Shown piece by piece: positions 25,379 through 35,159 of a DNA stretch of 64,000 nucleotides. Numbering within the stretch: position 1 is the stretch's first letter; each line of letters starts with the position of its first letter. The stretch spans positions 310,001-374,000 of the forward strand of contig NZ_JONU01000008.1 in NCBI RefSeq assembly GCF_000711985.1, written 5' to 3'. Source of the stretch: Rheinheimera texasensis DSM 17496. GTDB taxonomy: Bacteria; Pseudomonadota; Gammaproteobacteria; Enterobacterales; Alteromonadaceae. The notes below the pieces were generated by a model. That model was not told where the DNA came from. It saw only the letters and a program-made list of their open reading frames with translations, and made no database searches. The position numbers and the translations under genes were made by a program.

Positions 25379-28243
25379 TTACAGCGCAGCGATTTGTGCC
25401 TGTTGAACCAGTAACTTGGCAACTGCTGCTTCAGCGTCGGCCAGCTTTTCACGCTCTTTAGCCAGAACAGCTTCCGGTGCTTTAGCAACAAAACCTTCGT
25501 TGGCAAGCTTGCCGGCAACCCGGCTGACTTCCTGTTGCATCTTCTCCAGTTGCTTGGCGATGCGCGTCAGCTCAGCGTCTTTGTCGATGAGGCCTGCCAT
25601 CGGAATTAACAGGTCCATCGCGCCTAACAGCTGCGTCGCGCTGGCGGGTGCTGTGTCTGCCGCGGTCAACACCGTGATGCTGTCCAGTTTGGCTAAGTTC
25701 AGCAGCAGGGCGCGGTTTTGCTCTAAGCGACGGCTGTCTTCGGCAGATAAGTTGCGCAGCAACACCGGCAGTGGCTTGGTTGGCGCAATATCCATTTCAC
25801 CGCGGATGTTACGAATGGCCAGAATAAAGCCTTTGACCCATTCGATGTCGGCTTGCGCTGCTGCGTTCACCAGAGCGCTGTCAGCTGCCGGATAGGCCTG
25901 ATTCATAATGCTGACACCGGCGCTGAAATCTTTGATTGCCAATGGCGCAACCCGCTGCCAAATCTCTTCAGTGATAAATGGCATGATTGGGTGCATCAGG
26001 CGTAACAGCGACTCCAACACTGTCACCAGCGTCTGGCGGGTGCCGCGTTGTTGCTCTTCAGTGCCTTTAAACAGTACAGGCTTCGTCAGCTCCAGATACC
26101 AGTCACAGAACTGGTTCCAGGTGAATTCGTACAGCGTATTGGCTGCCATATCAAAGCGGTAGCTGTCGAGGTACTGGCGGAACTGCGCTACCGTTTCCTG
26201 ATACTGGCTTAAAATCCACTGATCGGCCAGCGACAGTTCGATGTCACCACCGTTGAGAGCAGTATCTTTGTCTTCCGTCATCATCGTGACGTAACGGCTG
26301 GCGTTCCACAGCTTGTTAACGAAGTTGCGGTAACCTTCCAGGCGCTTCATATCCCAGTTGATATCACGGCCGGTCGATGCCAGCGCCGCTAAGGTAAAGC
26401 GCAGCGCGTCAGTGCCGGTGGCTTCAATGCCTTCCGGGAATTGTTTTTTCGTCTGATTGCCGATTTTCTCGGCCAGTTGCGGCTGCATCATGTTGCTGGT
26501 GCGTTTTGCCAGCAAATCTTCGAGGCTGATGCCGTCAATCATATCCAGCGGGTCAATGACGTTGCCTTTGGATTTCGACATTTTGTCGCCGTTTTCGTCG
26601 CGGATAAGACCTGTCACATACACCGTCTTAAATGGTACCTGCGGCTTGCCGTTTTCGTCTTTGATGAAATGCATCGTCATCATAATCATCCGGGCGACCC
26701 AGAAGAAAATGATGTCAAAACCAGTCACCAGCACGTCAGTCGGGTGGAAGGTTTTTAAATCTTCGGTATTGTCCGGCCAGCCCAGCGTGGAGAAAGTCCA
26801 CAGTGCAGACGAGAACCAGGTGTCTAACACGTCGTTGTCCTGGCGCAGCGACACGCTGTCATCCAGGCCATGTTTGGCGCGTACTTCGGCTTCATTACGG
26901 CCGACATAAACTTTGCCATCCGCGGCGTACCAGGCCGGAATACGGTGGCCCCACCACAGCTGACGGGAAATACACCAGTCCTGAATGTCCCGCATCCAGC
27001 TGTAATACATGTTTTCGTATTGTTTGGGCACAAACTGAATGTCGCCGTTTTCGACCGCTTCAATCGCCGTTTTCGCCATAGGCGCCACACGCACATACCA
27101 TTGGTCGGTCAGCATCGGTTCAATCACCACGCCTGAACGGTCGCCATATGGCAGGGTGTTGGTCAGCTCTTCAACTTTATCCAGTAAACCTTGCGCATCT
27201 AACGCCGCAACAATAGCTTTACGGGCAGCGAAACGGTCAAGACCAGCGTATTCGGCCGGGATTGGTGCATCTAATGCGGTATTTTCTTCGCCGTTGGTAA
27301 AGAAACATTCGCCGGTGGCGCGGATAGTGGCATCCGGCGTCATCACGTTGATCATGGTGAGGCCGTGACGTTTACCAACTTCGTAGTCGTTGAAATCGTG
27401 CGCTGGCGTGATTTTCACGCAGCCTGAGCCTTTGTCTTTGTCGGCATGTTCATCAGCGATGATGGTGATGCGACGGTTGACCAGTGGCAGCAGAATGTCT
27501 TTGCCAATCAGCGACTGATAACGTTCGTCGTCCGGATTGACGGCAACAGCGGTGTCGCCGAGCATCGTTTCCGGCCGGGTGGTGGCAACGACGATATAAT
27601 CTTTGCCATCCAGCGTTTTCACGCCATCGGCCAGCGGGTAACGCAGATGCCAGAAGCGGCCGCGTTGTTCTTTGTTTTCGACTTCTAAATCGGAAATCGC
27701 GGTGTGCAGTTTCGGATCCCAGTTCACCAGGCGTTTACCGCGGTAAATCAGGTCGTCTTCATACAAGCGGACAAACACTTCCTGTACGGCGTTAGACAGG
27801 CCTGCGTCCATGGTAAAACGTTCTTTGTCCCAATCGACGGAGTTGCCGAGGCGGCGCATTTGCGAAGTGATAGTACCGCCGGACTCGGCTTTCCATTCCC
27901 AGACTTTTTCGATGAAGGCATCACGGCCCATGGCGTGGCGGTCTGGTTTACCTTCAGCGGCCAGTTTGCGCTCTACCACCATTTGGGTGGCGATACCGGC
28001 GTGGTCGGTACCAACCTGCCACAGCGTGTTTTTGCCTTGCATGCGTTTATAGCGGGTCAGGGCGTCCATAATGGTTTGCTGGAACGCGTGGCCCATGTGC
28101 AGGCTGCCGGTGACATTTGGCGGCGGGATCATGATGCAGTAAGCGCCGTTGCTGTTATCACCTGACGGCTTAAAATAGCCTTTGCTTTCCCAGGCGTTGT
28201 ACATTGCCTGCTCGATTTGACTCGGATTAAATGTTTTTTCCAT
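25379..28243 (-). CDS. valS: Valyl-tRNA synthetase
   Basis: Charges tRNA-Val. Length 954 aa (E. coli 951). It is a class I synthetase with the HIGH-type motif in [14 protein letters not shown] (about 42-55) and the KMSKSKGN motif. The editing domain includes [17 protein letters not shown]-terminal coiled-coil arm (about 885-950, [23 protein letters not shown]) is typical of ValS. It is the last gene of the pepA-holC-valS unit. Confidence 0.97.
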   Translation of the reverse strand: MEKTFNPSQIEQAMYNAWESKGYFKPSGDNSNGAYCIMIPPPNVTGSLHMGHAFQQTIMDALTRYKRMQGKNTLWQVGTDHAGIATQMVVERKLAAEGKPDRHAMGRDAFIEKVWEWKAESGGTITSQMRRLGNSVDWDKERFTMDAGLSNAVQEVFVRLYEDDLIYRGKRLVNWDPKLHTAISDLEVENKEQRGRFWHLRYPLADGVKTLDGKDYIVVATTRPETMLGDTAVAVNPDDERYQSLIGKDILLPLVNRRITIIADEHADKDKGSGCVKITPAHDFNDYEVGKRHGLTMINVMTPDATIRATGECFFTNGEENTALDAPIPAEYAGLDRFAARKAIVAALDAQGLLDKVEELTNTLPYGDRSGVVIEPMLTDQWYVRVAPMAKTAIEAVENGDIQFVPKQYENMYYSWMRDIQDWCISRQLWWGHRIPAWYAADGKVYVGRNEAEVRAKHGLDDSVSLRQDNDVLDTWFSSALWTFSTLGWPDNTEDLKTFHPTDVLVTGFDIIFFWVARMIMMTMHFIKDENGKPQVPFKTVYVTGLIRDENGDKMSKSKGNVIDPLDMIDGISLEDLLAKRTSNMMQPQLAEKIGNQTKKQFPEGIEATGTDALRFTLAALASTGRDINWDMKRLEGYRNFVNKLWNASRYVTMMTEDKDTALNGGDIELSLADQWILSQYQETVAQFRQYLDSYRFDMAANTLYEFTWNQFCDWYLELTKPVLFKGTEEQQRGTRQTLVTVLESLLRLMHPIMPFITEEIWQRVAPLAIKDFSAGVSIMNQAYPAADSALVNAAAQADIEWVKGFILAIRNIRGEMDIAPTKPLPVLLRNLSAEDSRRLEQNRALLLNLAKLDSITVLTAADTAPASATQLLGAMDLLIPMAGLIDKDAELTRIAKQLEKMQQEVSRVAGKLANEGFVAKAPEAVLAKEREKLADAEAAVAKLLVQQAQIAAL

Positions 28244-28296
28244 GATTTCTGCCTGATCTGCTCAGCAACTAGACCCGTTTCACCAACGATTCGGGT

Positions 28297-28728
28297 TTAT
28301 TCGGGGGTTCGCGTTTGCGGCTCAACCCCAAGCTGACGGTAATGTTTAAATTTTTGTCGCGCCGCAGCTTTGCCATGTTCGGCTGCCGGCACAAATTCGA
28401 TGATTTGACTGAAGCGGTTGGCAAAAGCGGGCACTGTGTCGGTGAGGTTAATCAGCACCTGACGGCTGGTCCTTGGACCTTGCCAGCTGATCTCAACCGG
28501 CGCACCGCGCGCGGGGCCTTCGCCGGCCAGGTTGTGTGGCACAAAGCGTTCAGCGTCAAACTGCCATAATACCTCATCGACCGCCTCGGCGTCTTGCTGA
28601 TTTGGGCAGTAAACAAAGACCCGCTGATTGGCGCGGAACAAGTCGGCACAAAGCTGGCAGGTCAAAGCAAAATGAGCCGGCATGCCGGCCAGCTCATCTT
28701 GTTGCAGCAAATAAAATTGCACTTGCAT
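28297..28728 (-). CDS. holC: DNA polymerase III chi subunit HolC
   Basis: Links the clamp loader to single-strand binding protein at the replication fork. Length 143 aa (E. coli 147). HolC features are QVQFYLLQQDE at the start, ACDLF-like LCADLFRANQRVFVYCPNQQDAEAVDEVLW, and WQFDAERFVPHNL with GAPVEISW. The ATG at 28726-28728 was chosen over an adjacent TTG. It lies between pepA and valS, as in enterobacteria. Confidence 0.92.
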   Translation of the reverse strand: MQVQFYLLQQDELAGMPAHFALTCQLCADLFRANQRVFVYCPNQQDAEAVDEVLWQFDAERFVPHNLAGEGPARGAPVEISWQGPRTSRQVLINLTDTVPAFANRFSQIIEFVPAAEHGKAAARQKFKHYRQLGVEPQTRTPE

Positions 28729-28744
28729 CAATTCGCACTCTTTG

Positions 28745-28777
28745 ACAACAGGCCAGTGATTGTCACCGGCCTGTTGT
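28745..28777 (-). terminator. Possible terminator or attenuator between pepA and holC
   Basis: Perfect 10-bp stem ACAACAGGCC / GGCCTGTTGT with a 13-base loop in the 54-base pepA-holC gap. There is no T run, so it may be a weak or Rho-assisted site, or an mRNA-stability hairpin. Confidence 0.45.
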
Positions 28778-28782
28778 TTGGG

Positions 28783-30291
28783 TTAATCCTGCGGATGATG
28801 ACCGGCGCGGTTGATTAAAAACTGCGTCAGCATCGCGACCGGACGGCCGGTGGAGCCTTTGTCTTTGCCACCGCTGCGCCAGGCGGTGCCGGCGATATCC
28901 AGGTGCGCCCAGTTATATTTGCGGGTAAAACGCGACAGGAAACAGGCGGCGGTGATAGTCCCGGCGGCGCGGCCACCCAGGTTGCTGAAATCGGCAAACG
29001 GGCTTTCCAGCTGATCCTGATAATCATCCCACAGCGGTAAACGCCAGGCGCGGTCGCCACTTTGCTCGGACGCATTCAAAATTTCATGCGCCAGCGGATT
29101 GTGGTTACTGAGCAGGCCAGAGGCGTGTTTACCGAGCGCAATGACACAGGCGCCGGTTAAAGTCGCGACATCAATCACCACGTCCGGGTCAAAGCGTTCG
29201 ACATAAGTCAGTGCATCACACAGCACTAAGCGGCCTTCGGCGTCGGTGTTCAGCACTTCAACCGTCTGGCCCGACATCGTCGTCAGAATATCGCCCGGCC
29301 GGTAGGCATTGCCGTCTGGCATGTTTTCCGCCGCAGCCAGCACGCCGATGATATTGAGCGGCAAGCCGAGCGAAACGGCTGCCTGCATAGTGCCAAGCAC
29401 AGAGGCGGCTCCGCACATGTCGTATTTCATTTCATCCATCGCATCAGACGGCTTGATGCTGATGCCGCCGGTGTCAAAGGTCAGGCCTTTGCCGACCAGC
29501 ACCACAGGCGCACTGTTATCGCCGGCGCCCTGATAATGAATGACCGCCATCGCTGCCGGATTTTCTGAACCACGTGCCACGGCAAGGTATGAGTTCATGC
29601 CCAGCGCAGACATTTCTGCGGTACCGAGTACGTCAACTTTGACTTTGTCGGACAGCTCGGTGAGTTTTTGCGCCTGTTCTGACAGCCACAGCGGTGTGCA
29701 GATATTCGGTGGCATATTACCGACGTCTTTACATTGTTTAATGCCGGCAGCGACAGCCAGGCCATGCTCGACGGCTTTTTCGCCGATAGTCAGGTCACGC
29801 CGCGTTGGCACGTTAAAGACAATTTTGCGCAGCGGCCGGCGGGTTTCATCTTTTTTGCTTTTTAGTTTGTCGAAGACGTACAGGCAATCTTGTGTAGTTT
29901 CAACGGCATGTCGCACTTTCCAATAAGTGTCGCGGCCTTTGACATGTAGTTCAGACAAGAAACAGACAGCTTCCATCGAACCGGTTTCGTTCAGCGTGCT
30001 GATGGTTTTGGCGATGATTTGACGGTATTGGCGTTCGTCGAGTTCACGTTCTTTGCCGCAACCAACCAGCAGCACACGTTCGCTCAGCACATTCGGCACA
30101 TGGTGCAGCAATAACATCTGGCCGGGTTTGCCTTCCAGATCGCCGCGACGCAGCAGGTTGCTAATATAACCTTCGCTGATTTTGTCCAGCTGTTCGGCCA
30201 CCGCAGACAGCCGGCGTGGCTCGTAGACACCAACGACAATGCAGGCACTGCGTTGTTTTTCCGGACTTCCGCTTTTAACGCTGAACTCCAT
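28783..30291 (-). CDS. pepA: Leucyl aminopeptidase PepA
   Basis: Two-metal M17 aminopeptidase of the cytosol; in E. coli PepA is also a DNA-binding architectural factor. Length 502 aa (E. coli 503). The metal-binding signatures are [14 protein letters not shown] and [10 protein letters not shown]. An N-terminal Macro-like domain covers about 1-165. The ATG at 30289-30291 follows AGGAG. It is divergent from lptF across 194 bases, the conserved gammaproteobacterial arrangement. Confidence 0.95.
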   Translation of the reverse strand: MEFSVKSGSPEKQRSACIVVGVYEPRRLSAVAEQLDKISEGYISNLLRRGDLEGKPGQMLLLHHVPNVLSERVLLVGCGKERELDERQYRQIIAKTISTLNETGSMEAVCFLSELHVKGRDTYWKVRHAVETTQDCLYVFDKLKSKKDETRRPLRKIVFNVPTRRDLTIGEKAVEHGLAVAAGIKQCKDVGNMPPNICTPLWLSEQAQKLTELSDKVKVDVLGTAEMSALGMNSYLAVARGSENPAAMAVIHYQGAGDNSAPVVLVGKGLTFDTGGISIKPSDAMDEMKYDMCGAASVLGTMQAAVSLGLPLNIIGVLAAAENMPDGNAYRPGDILTTMSGQTVEVLNTDAEGRLVLCDALTYVERFDPDVVIDVATLTGACVIALGKHASGLLSNHNPLAHEILNASEQSGDRAWRLPLWDDYQDQLESPFADFSNLGGRAAGTITAACFLSRFTRKYNWAHLDIAGTAWRSGGKDKGSTGRPVAMLTQFLINRAGHHPQD

Positions 30292-30485
30292 GGGGACTCC
30301 TGATTCTAAGAGGCAAAATGCAGCAGGGGGCCGGACCGGGCGCTATGCTTGATAAAGAGCTGGTCTGAGCCGATAAAAAAGCTCGGAATCCGCTGCAGTT
30401 TCGTTGATAATAATTGCTATAAATATCCAGTTTACTTAAAAATTGCCAGCGCGCCAGCAAAAAGACTGGTTTTTAGGGGGCTTTT

Positions 30486-31601
30486 TTGATTGTTTTTCGC
30501 TACTTGATTGGTGAAGTATTTAAATCTCAGCTCGCAGTATTTCTGATCCTGATCACCATCATCTTGAGCCAGCGCTTCGTGAAAATACTGGCGGACGCCT
30601 CGGAAGGGGAACTACCGGGCCAGCTGGTGCTCACGCTGATTTCTTTGAAATTACCGCAGTTGGCCGTATTGATCTTGCCATTAGCGGCATTTTTAGGCGT
30701 TTTGGTGGCTTACAGCCGGATCTACGCCGAAAGCGAAATGACAGTGTTGCACGCGACCGGCATCAGTGAATGGTATGTGACCCGGCTGACACTGGTCCTG
30801 AGCTTGCTGATGGGACTGGCCGCAGCGGGTCTGATGATGTACTTAAGTCCATGGGCTGCCGAACGTGAATACGAAATTATGGCCAAAGCCGATGCCGATT
30901 CCGGTTTGTCGACGCTGTTACCCGGCCGCTTCCAGCAAACTTCTAATGAAAAAGCCGTGGTGTTTGTACAGGACATGAACCGCGATGGCACCCAATTGTC
31001 GCGGGTGTTTCTGGCGCAATCAGCCAGTGAAGATAATTTAAGTGGCTCGGTGGTATATGCCGAAACCGGTGCTGTGGCTGAAGACAGCAATGGCGCGCAG
31101 CGGCTGGTGCTCAGCAACGGCCGGCGCTATGCCGGTTCTGTTGATTCACCACAGTTCGATGTGCTGGAGTTTGGCCGTTACGACATTCAAATCCGGGAAC
31201 AACAAGTTGAGCAGCGCCGGCGCAAACTGAGTTCGTTGCCGACTGACCAGTTGCTGGCGGTGGACAGTGCTGAAGCCAAAGCCGAGTGGCACTGGCGGCT
31301 GGCGATCCCGATTTCTATTCCCATTCTGATGCTGCTGGCGGTACCGCTCAGCCGGGTCAATCCGCGTCAGGGTAAGTTTGGTAAGTTATTGCCAGCCTTG
31401 GCGTTATTTCTGGGTTATTACATTTTATTAATTGTCTGCCGCAATCTGATTGAAAACGAAAAAATTCCGGCGGCGCTTGGCATGTGGTGGATCCACGGTC
31501 TGGCGTTGGCGCTTGGGGTGTTTTTGTTACTGCAAAACCGCGCCGGCTATCAGCGTTTCACTGCGCGCCTGAATGGCCGGAGCCGGAGTCAGCATGCTTA
31601 A
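30486..31601 (+). CDS. lptF: LPS export ABC transporter permease LptF
   Basis: Inner-membrane permease of the LptB2FG transporter that extracts LPS. Length 371 aa. It has six membrane segments (two or three N-terminal, a periplasmic beta-jellyroll at about 130-265, then three C-terminal). The N-terminus IVFRYLIGEVFKSQLAVFL is diagnostic. The start is an uncommon TTG at 30486, supported by AGGGGG at proper spacing; no ATG or GTG fits. Its 3' end overlaps lptG by 8 bases, giving translational coupling of the two permease subunits. Confidence 0.94.
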   Translation: MIVFRYLIGEVFKSQLAVFLILITIILSQRFVKILADASEGELPGQLVLTLISLKLPQLAVLILPLAAFLGVLVAYSRIYAESEMTVLHATGISEWYVTRLTLVLSLLMGLAAAGLMMYLSPWAAEREYEIMAKADADSGLSTLLPGRFQQTSNEKAVVFVQDMNRDGTQLSRVFLAQSASEDNLSGSVVYAETGAVAEDSNGAQRLVLSNGRRYAGSVDSPQFDVLEFGRYDIQIREQQVEQRRRKLSSLPTDQLLAVDSAEAKAEWHWRLAIPISIPILMLLAVPLSRVNPRQGKFGKLLPALALFLGYYILLIVCRNLIENEKIPAALGMWWIHGLALALGVFLLLQNRAGYQRFTARLNGRSRSQHA

Positions 31602-32661
31602 AATTATTGATGTCTATATTGGCCGGATCATTTTATCCACCACTTTACTGAGCCTGACAGTGCTTTTGGTGTTATCCGGCATGTTCCGCTTTATTGACCA
31701 GCTTCGCCTGACCGACCGTGGCGACTACACAGTGTTAGTGGCAGCGATGTTCAGCCTGTTTACTATTCCCGGTGATTTGGTGACCTTTTTCCCGATGGCT
31801 GCACTGATTGGCGGGCTGATTGGTCTTGGTATGCTCGCCAGTAACAGCGAACTGGTGGTGATGCAGGCGGCTGGCTTGTCGCGGCTCAATATCATCAGCT
31901 CGGTGATGAAAACCGCCTTATTGATGATGGTGCTGGTAATGGCCGTGGCTGAGTGGGGCGCGCCGACCGCGGAGAAATTTGCCCGTGAACTGAAAGCCAA
32001 AGCGATTTCCGGTGGCGATTTATTAGCGGCGCAGCAAGGCGTGTGGGCCAAAGACGGCGACGATTTTGTCAATATCCGGCAGGTGTCGGATGGCGGTGAT
32101 TTAAAAGACATCACCATTTTTGAATTCACACCGGATTTGGCCTTGCAGGCCATCGTGCATGCGCGTACTGCCAGCTTTTTTAATGGCGTCTGGCAGTTGC
32201 AGGATGTCAGTCGGTTGGCCTTTCGCGATGAAAAAATCGAAAAACACCATTGGCCTGAGCAGCGCTGGCGCTCGACTTTAACGCCGGACAAACTCGGTGT
32301 GATGTCGATTAAACCTGAACTACTGAGTTTAAAGGGCCTGGCTGAATACATCGAATACCGTCAGGTGAATCAGCAGGAAAGTAGTCGCTATCAGCTGGCA
32401 TATTGGCGCAAGGCCACCCAGCCGTTGACGATAGTGGCGATGTTGCTGCTGGCGTTATCGTTTATTTTCGGCCCACTGCGAAGTGTGACGATGGCCGCCC
32501 GGGTACTGATGGGTATTCTGACTGGTTTTGGTTTTTATATGGCCAATGAAGTGTTTGGCCCGGTCGCGCTGGTCTATCAATTGCCACCCTGGTTAGGGGC
32601 CATTGCGCCAAGCGCACTGTTTATCGGCGTGGCCGTTTATCTGATGCAAAAGCGCGGGTAG
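31594..32661 (+). CDS. lptG: LPS export ABC transporter permease LptG
   Basis: Partner of LptF in LPS extraction. Length 355 aa with the same layout: LKIIDVYIGRIILSTTLLSL at the N-terminus, a periplasmic domain (about 130-260), and three C-terminal helices including FIFGPLRSVTMAARVLMGI, with YMANEVFGPVALVYQLPPWL. The start at 31594 overlaps the lptF stop and has GGAG upstream. LptB and the other Lpt components are not in the window. Confidence 0.94.
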   Translation: MLKIIDVYIGRIILSTTLLSLTVLLVLSGMFRFIDQLRLTDRGDYTVLVAAMFSLFTIPGDLVTFFPMAALIGGLIGLGMLASNSELVVMQAAGLSRLNIISSVMKTALLMMVLVMAVAEWGAPTAEKFARELKAKAISGGDLLAAQQGVWAKDGDDFVNIRQVSDGGDLKDITIFEFTPDLALQAIVHARTASFFNGVWQLQDVSRLAFRDEKIEKHHWPEQRWRSTLTPDKLGVMSIKPELLSLKGLAEYIEYRQVNQQESSRYQLAYWRKATQPLTIVAMLLLALSFIFGPLRSVTMAARVLMGILTGFGFYMANEVFGPVALVYQLPPWLGAIAPSALFIGVAVYLMQKRG

Positions 32662-32667
32662 CAAAGC

Positions 32668-33165
32668 CTACCGCGCATCACGGTGTAAATTCAGCGCGCT
32701 GCTTTGTTCCTTGGTCAGGACCACCACAATAGTGCCGGCTATTTGGTCTTGCAGCGCCAGGCCTTTGCCCCAGCGCAGCCACAACCAGAAATTACCAAGG
32801 CCACCTAATGACGTCAGCAGACGAACAAAGGCCTGACGTAATGTCACTGGCTTGCCATCCGCGCTTAACAACAACATCCGCCAGGCACGCATACCGAGTG
32901 TCTGGCCGGCTTTGACCCAGAAATACAGATAAAACCACAGTATGCAGGCGATGCTGTACAGCTGAAACCAAAGCGCATGTTTTTGAATATATTCCGCTTC
33001 GTCCTGATAACCCTGCAGCGAAATCACACCGGCTTTGGCTAATAAGGTCACGGCGCCAAGTGCCAGCGCCATCGCAAACATCCAGATCGCACAAATGACT
33101 AAAAGGTCATACATGATGGCAGACAAACGGCGCAGCAGGCTGGCACGGGGGGCTTCAGTATACAT
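32668..33165 (-). CDS. RDD family membrane protein
   Basis: A 165-aa protein with the RDD domain: PRASLLRRLSAIMYDLLVICAIWM (Arg then Asp in the first helix), a second helix (about 65-88) and a third in the GQTLGMRAWRMLLLSADGKPVTLRQAFVRLL block. The family is often placed next to lptG in gammaproteobacteria. RDD proteins are proposed transport or membrane-organising proteins; the substrate is unknown. It converges on lptG with a 6-base gap and no visible terminator. Start ATG at 33165 with GGAG upstream. Confidence 0.85.
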   Translation of the reverse strand: MYTEAPRASLLRRLSAIMYDLLVICAIWMFAMALALGAVTLLAKAGVISLQGYQDEAEYIQKHALWFQLYSIACILWFYLYFWVKAGQTLGMRAWRMLLLSADGKPVTLRQAFVRLLTSLGGLGNFWLWLRWGKGLALQDQIAGTIVVVLTKEQSSALNLHRDAR

Positions 33166-33301
33166 AGAGACTCCAGTTCAGAACCGGCGGCAGTCTAGCA
33201 TGATGGTCTGTCCGGCGTCAGCTTTGGCCTCTCGTCCCGCTTGCCTGTTTTGTGAAATTCAGTCAAATTGACAGCGCTGTCAACCTCAAGGGAAAGCACC
33301 G

Positions 33302-33772
33302 ATGTCCGTTCTGTTTAGCCGAATCAATAAGCAAACCAGCCTGCAAATACTGGGCATCAGTCTATGCGCGCTGATATTCAGTCACAATGCCGCCGCCGAA
33401 AGTTCCTGCAACACCAAAAGCCTGCAGGGCAGCTGGGAGCTGCAATCAGCGATTTACCGTGACCAACACGGTAAAGTGGTCAGCGAAATCAAAGACCAAC
33501 AAACCAAAAGCCGCAAACTGATAGCTGACCACCATTTCAGCTTTATTACCTGGCATCCGGACGGCACGTTTGAAGTCGCTGCCTCCGGCAGGTTCAGCTC
33601 CGATGCTAAGGGCTATCACGAGCAGGTCGACGCCACTTCATTGCCACGGCTGCAGGGCAAAACCTACCATTTCCAGTGTCAGATCGAAGGCGACAAATGG
33701 CTGCACCAAGGCCTGGAAGATGGCATTCAGATTGAAGAACACTGGCAGCGGGTTAGCGCTGTCCATCAATGA
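33302..33772 (+). CDS. Small secreted protein, lipocalin-like beta-barrel suspected
   Basis: A 156-aa protein with a probable signal peptide (1-32, ICALIFSHNAAA region). The mature part has LQGSWELQSAIYRDQHGKVV near its start and FSFITWHPDGTFEVAASGRFS and GKTYHFQCQIEGDKWLHQG later, a pattern of short beta strands like lipocalin-like or DUF4488-type proteins (a GxW motif near the N-terminus). Two cysteines (about residues 36 and 121) could pair. AGGGAAA lies before the ATG. Function unknown. It is not obviously linked to its neighbours. Confidence 0.55.
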   Translation: MSVLFSRINKQTSLQILGISLCALIFSHNAAAESSCNTKSLQGSWELQSAIYRDQHGKVVSEIKDQQTKSRKLIADHHFSFITWHPDGTFEVAASGRFSSDAKGYHEQVDATSLPRLQGKTYHFQCQIEGDKWLHQGLEDGIQIEEHWQRVSAVHQ

Positions 33773-33793
33773 CACATTGGTCTTACACACAGT

Positions 33794-33817
33794 GGATTTT
33801 GAATCCGCTGCGTCTAC
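33794..33817 (-). repeat. Antisense fragment of tRNA-Leu (anticodon-arm copy)
   Basis: These 24 bases are the exact reverse complement of 33952-33975 within the tRNA-Leu gene, covering the 3' side of the D-arm and most of the anticodon arm. The flanks do not match beyond one or two bases. It lies 22 bases past the preceding coding sequence and 134 bases upstream of its match. It may be a relic of a tRNA duplication or an integration-site half; see findings. Confidence 0.8.
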
Positions 33818-33872
33818 AGCACTCAATACTGCTGTAAAATTGTGCAATTGATTGTCAGGACTGAGATTTTAC

Positions 33873-33900
33873 TTGCAGGGGCGGGGCGGCTTTGTATAAT
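33873..33900 (+). promoter_or_regulatory. Promoter of tRNA-Leu
   Basis: Perfect TATAAT at 33895-33900 with a partial -35 TTGCAG (33873-33878) at 16-bp spacing, 33 bases upstream of the mature tRNA 5' end. GC-rich bases follow the -10, as is common for stable-RNA promoters. Confidence 0.6.
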
Positions 33901-33933
33901 GCGGATGTTTACCCCAGCAAGATCCCCCTGAAT

Positions 33934-34019
33934 GCCTAGGTGGCGAAATCGGTAGACGCAGCGGATTCAAAATCCGCCGATGAATAATCGTGTCGGTTCG
34001 AGTCCGACCCTAGGCACCA
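33934..34019 (+). tRNA. tRNA-Leu (anticodon CAA)
   Basis: 86 bases including an encoded CCA end. The acceptor stem GCCTAGG pairs with CCTAGGC. The anticodon stem GCGGA/TCCGC holds loop TTCAAAA with anticodon CAA at 33968-33970, which reads UUG. A long variable arm typical of tRNA-Leu is present (about 33978-33992), and the T arm is GTCGG-TTCGAGT-CCGAC. It is a single-gene transcription unit. tRNA-Leu genes are frequent integration sites, and lower-GC accessory genes begin 70 bases downstream. Confidence 0.97.
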
Positions 34020-34088
34020 AATACAGTAAATTCGTATTATATCAAACACTTGAACTTCGGCTTTGCATATTGGTTTTCATGAATCTGA

Positions 34089-35051
34089 CTATCCTTGCTG
34101 GATAATGCTATCCAGTCGTGCTACATCATTATCAGTTTTAATTTGAACCCATAATGGGAAATGATCGCTCAACTGCCAGGTTAGTTTATTTTTTGCGATG
34201 CCAGTGCCTTTAAACAAGGCTTCCATCAACCCATTGCTTGAAAAATCAATAATCCCGCCTTTGCCTGAGTAACTAAAAGCACCTTTAGCCCGGTGCAGTA
34301 TTTGGTCGTACCTTTTATGCCCTGGGCTTACAGCTGTGTCGTGAATGGATTCAAGAGCTTTAGGCATTTTCAGCTTACTGTTCACTGTCAGTGCTTGGTA
34401 AAATTTGTCACCAATTTTGGGGATATTAAAATCTCCGACAACAATGATGTCCTGATCAAACACTTTATCCGCGCTATCGTCCCATCGACTGGAAATCCAA
34501 TCACCAAAGCTTTGTAGTTCTTTAATACGACCAGCTTCGTCTCCCCACCGGGCGTGCATTGCGACCATAATGAAATCAAAGCTGCCGGCCTGGAAGGATG
34601 CAATATATGGCGAGCGCCACCACGACTGCTGGCTGATGTATTCGGCGCCAATTTTATTGCGGTTTGGCTGTGCTTCTGCGGCCAAACCGGTAAAAGCTAC
34701 CATCCGTTTGTCATAGAGATATGCAGTACGCTCCCAATTGCCGCCGGCATCGGCCTGCCAGTCGCTCATGACAAACTTCCAGTGGGGCCCTAAGCGTTGT
34801 AATACTCTTTTAAGTTCTTGGACGTCGTCGCGTAACTCTGTAATTGCAATTAGATCAAATTGATAGAGTATTTGCGCGATAAACAAAATGGCGTCATCAG
34901 TGCGCGGCGTCTTACCGAAATCGCGGATATTCCAGGTTGCGATATTTAAACTGACATCAAGTTTGGATGCCGGAATTTTTGCTGCATCTATCCGGTCGAT
35001 TAAAAGCTTTAACCGGCTGGCGGTATCTGCAGATAAATTGGCGTAGTCCAT
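34089..35051 (-). CDS. Endonuclease/exonuclease/phosphatase-fold protein
   Basis: A 320-aa protein with the DNase I-like (EEP) fold motifs in order: LNIATWNIRDFG (metal-binding Asn), IAITELRDD (Glu), a histidine in VAMHARWGDE, VVGDFNIPKIGD, and the C-terminal SDHFPLWV. There is no signal peptide. The substrate could be DNA, RNA, or a phosphoester such as a phosphoinositide or sphingolipid; the sequence does not decide. Base composition is visibly more AT-rich than the core genes, consistent with acquisition at the adjacent tRNA-Leu. The ATG at 35049-35051 is preferred over an upstream TTG. Confidence 0.75.
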   Translation of the reverse strand: MDYANLSADTASRLKLLIDRIDAAKIPASKLDVSLNIATWNIRDFGKTPRTDDAILFIAQILYQFDLIAITELRDDVQELKRVLQRLGPHWKFVMSDWQADAGGNWERTAYLYDKRMVAFTGLAAEAQPNRNKIGAEYISQQSWWRSPYIASFQAGSFDFIMVAMHARWGDEAGRIKELQSFGDWISSRWDDSADKVFDQDIIVVGDFNIPKIGDKFYQALTVNSKLKMPKALESIHDTAVSPGHKRYDQILHRAKGAFSYSGKGGIIDFSSNGLMEALFKGTGIAKNKLTWQLSDHFPLWVQIKTDNDVARLDSIIQQG

Positions 35052-35159
35052 AAATTGTCCATGTTTCCTCTTTAGGAAAACGATAGATGACAATTGAGGA
35101 TTTGCCAGTCAAGCGTTGTTTTTTGTGATTCAGGGGGACTGTGTCTGTTAGCCGCCGGG

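Noticed and set aside
31725-32351. 208-codon minus-strand frame inside lptG
   Set aside because: Antisense shadow of lptG; Ser/Ala-rich composition and no family resemblance.
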